A DNA stretch of 64,000 nt. Origin: Mermis nigrescens (Eukaryota > Nematoda > Enoplea > Mermithida > Mermithidae). Below the pieces are notes generated by a model. That model did not search any database, was not told where the DNA came from, and worked only from the letters and a program-made list of their open reading frames with translations. A program made the position numbers and the translations under genes. Below are positions 55,469 to 64,000 of the stretch, piece after piece. The DNA lies in NCBI GenBank assembly GCA_036768485.1, contig JAVLUZ010000145.1, positions 20,834,706 through 20,898,705 of the forward strand, given 5' to 3'. Each line of letters opens with the position of its first letter. Position 1 is the stretch's first letter.

Positions 55469-55817
55469 CCGTCGGTATTCTTAAGCGCTCTGAAGTGCAG
55501 ATAATGTCCTGAACTAAATGCTTCATAATAAGATTATGATATAGCTCGATTGAATCGATTTTCGATATTGATTCCGTCGAAAAATCTACGTCAGTCGGCT
55601 TGACGGGCTGATGAGCGTTTATTTTCACATCGCTTGGCAAGCGATGAAATTTTTCGTTGATATTATTGTTTCTTGTGTCGGCTTCGTGGTCGAAACTGAA
55701 AGCGCAGGGTAAACGATGACCGGGTGACAAAGGAGGCGCTTCACACTTGACCTTGGATGCGAAATGGTCACCGTTCGTAATCGCCTGTTTTGACCACGTA
55801 GGAGTGTTCAAAGATTG
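55469..55817 (-). CDS. Ets98B: ETS transcription factor, exon before the PNT domain
   Basis: Begins QSLNTPTWSKQ after the acceptor cgcattcag and ends SERLRIPT at a GACGG^GTTAGT donor. It is 349 nt, phase 0 in and phase 1 out. Together with the next exon it reads RIPTDPRVWSIEH, the normal lead-in to a Pointed domain of the SPDEF/Ets98B type. The middle is low-complexity linker without recognised motifs. Confidence 0.85.
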
Positions 55818-56043
55818 CTGAATGCGAACATAAATAAAATTCAAAAACTACGACGAAAAATGCTGAAATCGTTTTAGACTTCGGTTCAATTCAGATGAAA
55901 ATGCAAAACGACGATTATTTTATCGTCAAATTAAAGAGCTTATGCGAACTAGCTAATCACATACTTTTCCGAATATAAACTTATATCAGGGACGTAAACT
56001 GAGAGTAATTAATTTTTTGGGAGTATTAATTATACTCAGATAC

Positions 56044-56298
56044 CACACGTGGGCGAGAGGGGTTCAGAGGGTAGGTACCCTCCCCCAGAAGGCCGAATAC
56101 CCCCCAGAAATCAAAATGCCTCCTCAGAATTCAATTTTTGACATTTTTTTGTTTTTTTCGCAATTTTTTGATGCCAATGAATAGTACTCGATGAGAATGC
56201 TGAAAATAGTGTTTTTTCGCCATACCACCATTTTTAAGACAATTTTTTGACCTTTAAAAAATCTTGCACCCCCAGAATTTCGGTGCTGCCCATCTATG
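56044..56298. mobile_element. Family B element, reverse orientation
   Basis: Left end CACACGTGGGCG, right end complement CATAGATGGGCAGCACC, flanked by TCAGATAC on both sides (8 of 8). In an ETS intron. Confidence 0.88.
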
Positions 56299-56699
56299 TC
56301 AGATACCCCTTATCTGAGCTAATTTTTTCGCAATTTCGTCGGGGTCGTTAGTCACAAAACGTAATAATCACGTCGGATAACTTAAACCAGGACTCATTCG
56401 CCTTAATCATTGAAAGCTTATTGACATCGGCTTGCTAGAAGATACCGTATAATTTAAATGCATTTTAATAACAACAAAAGTCAATGTACTTGAGTCGTTT
56501 AAAGGCTATGAAAAATTTACATTTTTTGCAGCCGAAATTTCGCAATTTGAAAATAAAAAAAATTAGATGCATTAGATCGAGGACCTGATATTTCGTTCGG
56601 TTCTACGCCGATGCTAGTATAATCTTTAAATAGCATTATATATTTTAAGAAAGCATAAGATACATTTTCATAGAAGAAGAATATATTTTAAATAAATTA

Positions 56700-57090
56700 G
56701 TCTTACGCATACATTGTACAGCATGGGAAAGCTGGGGGGGTCAGGCCCAAAAAGATTTTTAAAAGTACGTTTTAGGGCTAAAACACGATGAGTTAGTACA
56801 CTTTAAAAACACTGTTTTTCACGTTTTGGACAATGCTCGTTCTTTCTAGAGCACAAGAACATAGAAATGTTGAGAAAATTTCAGAAAACCGAGTAAATTG
56901 AACAACAAATAGTCTAAAAAATATGTATATGACGCGAGGCGCCGAAAATTTGAGAATTTTGTGCCAAAAATGAGCTAAAAACGCTTAGAAAGGTAACGTT
57001 TTACGATTTTACGGAAAACCGACAATTCTTGGGGCTTGCAGTCATTTTTTGGGAGGGGGTTTCAAATCCCCTCTCTAACCCCTCTCTAAC
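56700..57090. mobile_element. Family C element
   Basis: Begins near CATACATTGTACAGCATGGG, contains tctttctagagcacaagaac and a hairpin (gacgcgaggcgcc), and ends in a tract of tctctaacccc repeats. About 70 bp from the donor of the exon at 57158. Confidence 0.6.
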
Positions 57091-57157
57091 AACGCATAAG
57101 CTCCTACGTAAGTCTTAGTTTATAAAATAACTCTGAAATTTCCGTGATAAAAATTAC

Positions 57158-57454
57158 CCCGCTGTAAGTTCCGCACAGTGGCTTGTGGTAAACTGTGTCG
57201 TTTTGAACATCCAAATTGTTTGGAAGTATATCAGGAATTAAGTAATTTGGGTTTGTTTCCATGGCCTTTGACGAAATGAGGTCCACATTCAAGAAGTTGC
57301 AGTTCTTTGACTGTTCGCAATCCACACCTGTGCATGTGTTACTGTCCAGAGATTCGCTCGACGTAGAGTTGCCGGGCGAATACGGAGAACCAACTGAATC
57401 GATTTCTGACTCAGAAGACAGGACAAAATCAAATTCGGTAGCCGTATGGAAAGC
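57158..57454 (-). CDS. Ets98B: ETS transcription factor, N-terminal acidic/Ser-rich exon
   Basis: First recognisable exon of a PNT+ETS factor. It encodes a low-complexity acidic, serine-rich stretch beginning AFHTATEFDFVLSSESEIDS and ending PLCGTYSG. The acceptor is tttccttcag and the donor is AGCGGG^GTAATT. It is 297 nt with phase 0 at both ends. No domain is visible here; it is assigned by position, strand and phase continuity with the exon at 55469-55817. The true start codon lies further upstream and was not found with a compatible phase. Confidence 0.75.
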
Positions 57455-57582
57455 CTGAAGGAAATATGTAGATGCACTCGTCTTTTGTTTACTGCGAACA
57501 ATAATTCGCAATGCATATGTGGTACATGCATGGGCACGCTCAGGTTTTTCAGGGTCAAATAACTTCCGGAATCTGCTATGAC

Positions 57583-57890
57583 CAGAGATGCAGAGCATGG
57601 TCAGTCTTGGGGGAGATTAAAAATTGAGCTTTTTGAGCCAAAATAACCTCAAAAACTGGTTTAAATGCCAAACTAGCGTTAAAACTAAGTTATTCCACAA
57701 TTTCTAGTCAATTTCAAGCATTTTTAAAGAAAATTTCAATTTTATCCATTTTCGGCTTTCAATTTATCCAGTTTTCCCCAGAAAATTTTAAAAAATCTTG
57801 CGGGATTGGTCCGGTTTCTCATGCGGGGTTGCTCAGCTGTCAGGGTCAAGTCTCACTTGACCCTAAAGAATTGACCCTGTGCCTATGTAT
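57583..57890. mobile_element. Family D element, reverse orientation
   Basis: Begins CCAGAGATGCAGAGCATGG and shares tcaaaaactggtttaaatgc and aacgctatttta-type internal sequence with other family D copies. Boundaries approximate. Confidence 0.6.
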
Positions 57891-58767
57891 GTATGATGTG
57901 GTATTTAAGATTCATTGCTGTAAAAATCTATAGAATGGTCAATATGTATGCGTGATAATAGTTACATTGAAAATCACTGATGCATCACATAAGATAATCA
58001 AGAGGTCGTGTCTCACGACTTTGAAACTGAAATTTTCCGCCACGCTAAACATTACATAAGGTTGTTATCCCATGTAATCTCTATATGCTGTAGAACAAAC
58101 AAATCCTACTTCATGAGACCAGCTAATCGCCTCCATCTTGAATCGGATAAAATTTGAACTTTATGATCGTTTTTCGCTTATTTCCTCGTTCTGTTATCGT
58201 TAATAATCGTCAAAACTTGATTTCACAAATATCAGTTATACATACGATAGATCTCGCACACGACTATGACTCCCACTCAAAATTAGATAGAGTAGCGGAC
58301 CACGATTATCAAAAACTTTGGCGTCTGTACTAACGCATTTCTGTTTTATATCCTACCCAGTGAAGAATCAGAAAACAAGATAGGCAGACTGATATAGCAG
58401 AGGTGGGTCTATGTTTTGCAAATAGGCACCGCTGCGTAAATGCGCATGTCTCTCGCTGCATACTGTGAATAACTAGAAGTGAAAAAATTTCAATTTCGCT
58501 GTAGGGCAGATGAAGAAAAATACTAGTTTTTGGATTAAATGCCTCTTTTGGCCAATCTTTTTTGCGAAAGTGTCTCTTGTAAAGTGTAGCTTTTGTTTGT
58601 TTTGATGCGACCAGATTGTTACCTATTAGGTAATATGACTGATATACTACCATAAAATTTGTTAACCGTCATCGAAAAAAGGAATCGACAAAAATTGGTC
58701 AATTAAATAATGAGTCTCCAATTGAATTGCAACAGTAGAACTACGTATAGTGCTTTAGAATTGTCAT
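57891..58767. other. Intergenic or upstream ETS intron, nothing recognised
   Basis: No exon with conserved motifs, no element ends. A minus-strand open frame at 58330-58653 has no recognisable domain. Confidence 0.35.
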
Positions 58768-58990
58768 CAAATTTTGGCAGCACCAAAATTCTGAGGGTAC
58801 AATTCAAAAGTCAAAAAATGGTCTTAAAACTGGACTGTTATGGCGAAAAAACACAATTTTTCAACGTTTCTCATCGAGCACTATCCATTGGCATCAAAAA
58901 ATTGCGAAAACAAAAACAAAAACATTGAATTCTGGGGGTTATTCGGTCTTCTTAGGGGTGCATACCCCTAACCACACACGCCCAGGTGTG
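58768..58990. mobile_element. Family B element
   Basis: Left end worn (CAAATTTTGGCAGCACC), right end complement CACACCTGGGCGTGTGTGG. Flanks ATTGTCAT and GTTATCAT agree at 6 of 8. Internal ctatccattggcatcaaaaa. Confidence 0.72.
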
Positions 58991-59308
58991 GTTATCATTG
59001 TATGTACGCGACACGCCGAAACTGTTTCTGATGAATCCTTATGCATTGATTACTGGATTGACGCAACTATTTTCATGCTTTGGTTGAAACTTTACTCGGA
59101 TTAAAGAAAAATCAATATTGTAAGGATTATCAAATTCAGTTATTACATTTTTAAAGCCGAATGCGTTATAATCAGCATTAATCAATTTTATGAAAATCAA
59201 ATTTTCAATCAAACATTTTAAACAAATTTCGATCAAAATATTGATTATTATACGTATGTCACTTCTTAGATATCAACACAGCAATGTGCATGAAGAAATA
59301 ATACTTAC

Positions 59309-59409
59309 GCCGAGAGCTTAACCAAAATGAATTTTTTCTTGCCAACCAGCCGTATTTCACAGTCATCTTCATGAGAGATCTCTGATGGCCCCAAAGATGC
59401 TCGTGCCAT
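59309..59409 (-). CDS. Candidate orphan first coding exon, unknown protein
   Basis: An ATG-initiated open stretch (MARASLGPSEISHEDDCEIR then LVGKKKFILVKLSA) runs for 33 codons into a strong GTAAGT donor at 59,308-59,303. Composition is more coding-like than the surrounding AT-rich sequence. It ends in phase 2, whereas the first known ETS exon (57454) begins in phase 0, so it cannot join that exon directly. An intermediate exon or a separate small gene would be needed. A second ATG frame through the same stretch also stays open (phase 1), which weakens the call. I do not recognise the protein. Confidence 0.3.
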
Positions 59410-59516
59410 GTCATAATTTGATCAGAAAAAAACTAGATCTTGCTTTAATTTTTTTTGCTTTGTTAAAAGTAACTTCTTACTATGTTCAGCCATTTATCCT
59501 TCTCCAATTCAGTTGT

Positions 59517-60045
59517 CCGGATATGCACGTGGGGGATCCGGGGGTCTAGGCCAGGTGAGGATACAGTGAGCGGGGGCGACGTTGGTATACGCCCAAAATT
59601 AAGTTACATAAAAAACGCAAAAACGTCAAGTTTTCAGCGCGCCGAATCACCATCATTGTTCCAGGATTGTTTAGAATCTTGGCGCGGCTAAACATTCCAG
59701 TGGTTCAAATTAATTTGGTGATTTATTGTACTATTTGTCGCTTGAAACTCTAAACGCTGATTGAACATCTTGATAAAGGCGTCTAAAAATCATTTTGTGC
59801 CGGTCCGGCAATTTTTCGTTTCGTTTTTCAGTTCAGAACGCATTTCACTTATTAACCCCATGAGTTGAAATAGTTTGAATATATAAAGGAGCTGGTTAAT
59901 TTTAACTGATTTTCGGGTCATGTTCGGAACCATAATTCGGCCGATTTTATGTGAGCTTTAATGTCACAATTCAGCATTTCATTCTACAAAATTTTCAGGG
60001 GCTCTCCCCGGACTCCGCTAAGGACGACTTAGATCCCCAGCTGTA
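59517..60045. mobile_element. Worn GC-ended element
   Basis: Left end gatatgcacgtgggggatcc, right end complement CAGCTGGGGATCTAAGTCG. Internal tcaagttttcagcgcgccga is a degenerate hairpin region. Target duplication not recognised. Confidence 0.4.
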
Positions 60046-60669
60046 AAAGAGAGTGTTTATCGTATTATCTTTTTATCCAAAGGCAGTCAAATGGTCGGGT
60101 TGTATACAAATGTACCACCCCATCCGCGAAATAGGAAAAATCTTTTTCCTCCTAAGTCCCTCAAAGGAAAAATGGAAAATTATCGAAGTGCGTCTAAAAG
60201 TTCCCACAAGTGGTTTTCACTAAATGCAAAATTTTCCGACGTTTCGCGCCGGATTAATTATAGTTCTTGTCCACTAAACCGCTCAAATAAGAATTTGACG
60301 TAAAGAGCTTGCCAAATTTTCCTGGCGCTTTGCGCCAAATTATTCATTTTCTATGTTGTTCTTCTTCGCAAAACACGAAGATTGAATACAAACATGAAGA
60401 TTAGCAAGCTGATCACGGATTGAATAATCAGAAATCAGTTATGCAGACAGCTTGAACGATAGATTTCTTGCATGTGAGTATTAAATAAGTGTAAACTTTT
60501 AATTTTTTTCGAAATTTCCCCTTAACATAATATTGAGCTTGTCGAGAAAAGCTCAAAAATGCCTTTATTTCCGTCCATCTCCGAATGGTTCTCGAGAATT
60601 CCGACTTCAAATTTTCGGACCGCCCCTCCCCCAAAAAATTTGTTTCCTGGATCCGCTAGTGGTCTAGAG

Positions 60670-60802
60670 CATACATTGGGCAGCAATAAAATTCTGGGGA
60701 TGAAATCACCAAACATGATACTAAAAATAGAATTCTGGTGGTCTACAGTAATATGTCGGGGTTTATAAACTTCTGGGGGTGTAATCCCCACGCCCATGTG
60801 TT
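60670..60802. mobile_element. Short family B element, 133 bp
   Basis: Left end CATACATTGGGCAGCA, right end complement ACACATGGGCGTGGGGA, flanked by GTCTAGAG on both sides (8 of 8). Internally deleted. Confidence 0.8.
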
Positions 60803-60811
60803 GTCTAGAGT

Positions 60812-61037
60812 CTAGACCCCCCAGAATGGAAAAATACGAAATTTACTGGGGTAAATGAGACAAAGTAAAGACAAAAAACGGATGTTCTCTTCAAAATTGC
60901 TCGAAATTGAGCAGAAACTGTAGAATAATGCAGTTTTAACGCTATTTCAGCTCAAGTGTATTTCAGTTTTTGAGGTAATTATGGCCCAAAAAAGCTCAAT
61001 TTGTGATCCCAAGATCAGCCATGCTATGCATATATGA
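60812..61037. mobile_element. Family D element, worn left end
   Basis: Shares atgcagttttaacgctattt and ends gatcagccatgctatgcata. The left end merges with the GTCTAGAG repeat of the neighbouring family B copy. Confidence 0.6.
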
Positions 61038-61284
61038 CGGTCGAGGGCGCATGCAGGATTTTTCAAAGGGGAGGAGGCGATCGGAAAATTGATGACCCTA
61101 TATTTCGGGATGTTCGCCTGTGCATAAAATCAAATGCATTTTCTGACGTATCCGGACCTGCTCTTTCCAATAGGCTCATAAAAGTCGAACTTTTCTTTAA
61201 AAAATTTTTTCTCTTGATAGACTGCAGAGTGACGGTTTTTAACGGCGCTTGAGACAAACTTATGAAGGATAACGATCCTAGGGC

Positions 61285-61508
61285 ATGAATATCCATAAAT
61301 TTTAAGAACTTCCGATGAAAAGATGCATAAAACGGATTGAAATCTGAAATTTTCTTCAAACTACTTCAAATTGACCAGAGCTGCGTAATAACGTGGTTTT
61401 AGCGCTTATACCAGTTTTTTAGGTCGTTTTAGACCAAAAAACTTAATTTTTGACCCCCTCCAGACCGACTGACCCCTCCTCAGACCAGCCACGCTGTGGA
61501 TCTATGCT
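61285..61508. mobile_element. Family D element, worn
   Basis: Shares aacggattgaaatctgaaat and gtttttaggtcgtttta-type internal sequence, ending ccacgctgtggatctatg. Left boundary approximate. Confidence 0.5.
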
Positions 61509-61934
61509 GCTGACCAAACAAAACGAGATTGAGGTTAGGGGTCGAGCCTCTCGGGTAAGGAATAAGAAAAGAATTTTTCTGGGAAAAAATAGGCCCCTAT
61601 TTGCAAGAAGCATAAAATTCACAGGAGATAATTGAATTAATGTACATATTCATTTACTCTTCCGGAAAATTTAAAATTTAAAAAATGCGTAAGTTTTTTG
61701 CTTATACATAATATGACGAAGAGCATCGAGGAGCGACTATGCGAGGGTAAATAGGGAAGTTGATGATCAAGCATCTATCATATGCTTATTCATATTCTAT
61801 TTCACAGAATGAGCAAAAAAATTAACAAAAAATCTGCGGTGAATATCGTCATTTTATTTCAACTTGGAAGTACCTACTCAATAAACACGGAATGAACAAA
61901 ATGAGACACAATAATGTACAAAAATCACTGATTA

Positions 61935-62137
61935 TCACTTTTTAGGCAATTTATACACTCCATTAGCGTAGACCAATAACTGTTCACGAACTTTACGCTG
62001 CAAAAAATTGTGCACGGTATCTAGAGTCAGCTCGTCTTTTTTCTGACTTCCAAACATTTTCAGCAAACTTAAAATACGTTCGGCCGTCAATGAATCCAAA
62101 TTTTTCAATAAACCCATTATATAAGGCCAATACATCT
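61935..62137 (-). CDS. APC2: Anaphase-promoting complex subunit 2 (APC2), last exon
   Basis: Reads EMYWPYIMGLLKNLDSLTAE, then RILSLLKMFGSQ and ELTLDTVHNFLQRKVREQLL, ending VYANGVYKLPKK before TGA. This is the C-terminal winged-helix (cullin-like) end of APC2, the scaffold that binds the RING subunit APC11 in the cell-cycle ubiquitin ligase. The acceptor is cctattttag^AG. Upstream exons are not visible between 62,138 and 64,000 and should lie to the right of the window. The gene runs in the same direction as the ETS gene, about 4.5 kb away. Confidence 0.92.
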
Positions 62138-62284
62138 CTAAAATAGGAAAAAATGAGCAAAAATGAAGCAGGGATGGACAATAAATCCAAGAATAGAGTA
62201 ACAGTCCCCTCAATATTGAAAGAAAATGCATTCAGGCAATCGAAAACAGACTCCTGACCACACATGAGCGTTAGGGCTCTGGCG

Positions 62285-62551
62285 CATACGTGGGCAGCAA
62301 GAAAATTCTAAGGGGGGTGCAAGAATTTTTGATGGTCAAAAATGGTCTTATAAATGGTGGTATGGCGAAAAAACAACATTTTTCGACGTTTCTCATCGAG
62401 CACTATCTATTGGCATCAAAAGTTGCGAAAAAACGAAAAAAATTTTAAAAATTGAAATCTGGGGGGTATTTCGATTTCTGGGGGGGCGTATTTTGGTTTC
62501 TCGGGGGATGGGGGTGCATACCCCAAACCCCACCCCCCACGCCTAGGTGTG
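62285..62551. mobile_element. Family B element
   Basis: Left end CATACGTGGGCAGCAAG, right end complement CACACCTAGGCGTGGGGG. Flanks CTCTGGCG and GTCTGGGG agree at 6 of 8. About 150 bp upstream of the APC2 last exon acceptor. Confidence 0.75.
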
Positions 62552-62885
62552 GTCTGGGGGTTTCGCTGGATTCTCCGGAATTTGAAAGATCCCCAAAATC
62601 GACAGACCCTGGAATTGGATTTTTGGTGCTATTTTTTGGCAATTTGACCCCATAAGGCCTCCTAATTTTATTAATGCCCGCCCATGTATGCTCCTAACTC
62701 AGTCAATCTTTACTAATAAACATGTGCGTAAACTAGCATTCTATTCAATTCGTAAAGCAAAAGAGACTAAAAGGATAACCAAGATCTCATTAGGAAAGTA
62801 AGGAATAAAGGCAGGTTTTGTTTGATGCTTCTGCACAATGTTGTGCCGAATTATCTTGTAAAAACAAAAACCTTATTGAATAAAT

Positions 62886-63036
62886 CAAAAAAACTGAACA
62901 TCTTATTAAAACGAGCGATAATTGGCATTAAATAAATTAAGAAAACTGAACATCATGATTAAAACAAGCGATAATTGGCATTAAATAAATTAAGAAAACT
63001 GAACATCATGATTAAAACAAGCGATAATTGGCATCA
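62886..63036. repeat. 53-bp minisatellite, three copies
   Basis: The marker GATAATTGGCAT starts at 62,917, 62,970 and 63,023, so the period is exactly 53 bp. The unit includes aaaactgaacatcatgatta. Confidence 0.93.
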
Positions 63037-63480
63037 AAAGAATCCGGTTAAAGTAAAAAATGTATAATACGACACGAAACGCTGTTTTGATTGTTTTTTG
63101 CGGATAACGTGATGTTTAAAAATTATGAGCATTACATAAAATTTTTATTTATGTAGAAAACTGACGTCGTTCATTGAGAATTTGGAAAACTGTAACTCAT
63201 GTGGATATTCTATGAACTTCAAAATTTTATTGCAATTTTTGACTTCTCCCACAATCACTCTACGTTCACGAACTTTTGATAAACTGAAGATAAATTGCAC
63301 ATTTAAGCTTTTGCGCTATGAAGTGTAGTCATTTAAATGTACTGATTCAACATCATATTCTTATTCCTACCGTTTTTAATTTAAAATCTCAATGAGATGA
63401 GAACCCTTAATTAATCTATCCTATTAATAAGCACTATTGCAGAAAATACAAAATATGATATTAAAATGTACACTTATAAG

Positions 63481-63939
63481 CATAGGTGCGCAAGGTCAAA
63501 CTTTCAGGGGGAGGAGAAGATAGAAAATCGGTAGATAGCTATGTGCTCCGTAAAAACCAGTTCTATAGCGAAAAAACTATAGTATCGCTTCAAAACAAAC
63601 ATTTTTGAGTATTTTCAGCAAGTAAATAGCTTTTTTGAACTCACGAACATAACTATATAGCCTTTTTGGACTGAGAATAGCTATTTAGCTCTTCTTGGAG
63701 TCGATAAAATAGCTATATAACCTTTTAAAACTCAGGAAAGACAACTATATAGCATTTATGAGCTCAAAAAGGACTATACATATGTACATATAGCTAGTTT
63801 TCTAACCCCAATAGGCTATATAACTAATTTTCTAAGAAGGCAATATAGCAATGGTTTTTCGGCCAATATCGCTGTACAGCTACCAGTTTTTCAAAGCTCA
63901 AGGGAGAGTAAAACCCCCTCACCCCCATGCTCTTGCGTG
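63481..63939. mobile_element. Element with CTTATAAG target duplication and internal CTATATAG repeats
   Basis: Flanked by CTTATAAG on both sides (63,473-63,480 and 63,940-63,947; 8 of 8). Ends CATAGGTGCGCAAGG and (complement) CACGCAAGAGCATGGGGG are only weakly inverted. The interior holds about ten degenerate copies of a 40-50 bp unit centred on agCTATATAGc, itself self-complementary. Confidence 0.75.
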
Positions 63940-64000
63940 CTTATAAGATCAGCATACATTAATATACAAACATCTTGCCCGGCCCCGGTAAAAAAAAATT

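Noticed and set aside
59039..59236. 65-codon minus-strand frame near the orphan exon
   Set aside because: AT-rich, no plausible acceptor in the right place and no conserved motif; probably chance.
62886..63036. Regularly spaced repeats considered as a CRISPR array
   Set aside because: Three direct tandem copies without distinct spacers in an intron-bearing genome; it is a minisatellite.

Overview
This is an intron-rich, AT-rich eukaryotic window, most likely from an insect or another arthropod. The coding signal is a set of short exons with GT-AG borders. The rest is dominated by transposon-derived sequence. I could not identify the species. Three protein-coding loci are secure: glutamate synthase (GOGAT), an ETS transcription factor with PNT and ETS domains (Ets98B/SPDEF type), and the last exon of anaphase-promoting complex subunit 2 (APC2).

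1-15,595: the left contig. Four minus-strand exons (9412-9625, 5831-6024, 4037-4260, 821-981) encode the central and FMN-binding part of GOGAT in perfect splice phase. The introns hold nested hAT-like and mariner-like elements. A 2.5 kb degenerate CCAA satellite (10,438-12,910) and an array of about 88 bp repeats follow. 15,596-15,695 is a 100-N gap.

15,696-34,688: nine plus-strand exons encode the linker and the whole C-terminal NADPH/FAD/iron-sulfur half of GOGAT, up to its stop codon. The two halves do not overlap in protein content and lie on opposite strands across the gap. The simplest reading is one gene with the left contig scaffolded backwards. Two one-base frame disruptions, one in exon 15970-16091 and one at the 23074/24274 junction, look like uncorrected assembly indels. 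Two small transposons have target-site duplications that overlap GOGAT 5' splice sites.

34,700-46,200: no secure gene. The region holds transposon remnants, a 1.4 kb direct duplication (39,090-40,461 and 42,905-44,349), two fold-back structures with repetitive arms, and a GC-rich candidate first exon (42,172-42,738) of unknown identity.

46,232-57,454: six minus-strand exons of the ETS factor, all phase-compatible, lacking only the start. A possible orphan first exon lies at 59,309-59,409. 61,935-62,137: APC2 last exon, minus strand.

Throughout, at least eight families of short terminal-inverted-repeat elements can be separated by their ends, many with 7/8 or 8/8 matching 8-bp target duplications typical of hAT elements. 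Several unrelated families share the same short hairpin, GGCGCTTCGCGCC. The only recognisable transposases are a decayed hAT ORF (20,186-20,709) and a decayed mariner ORF (26,841-27,158).
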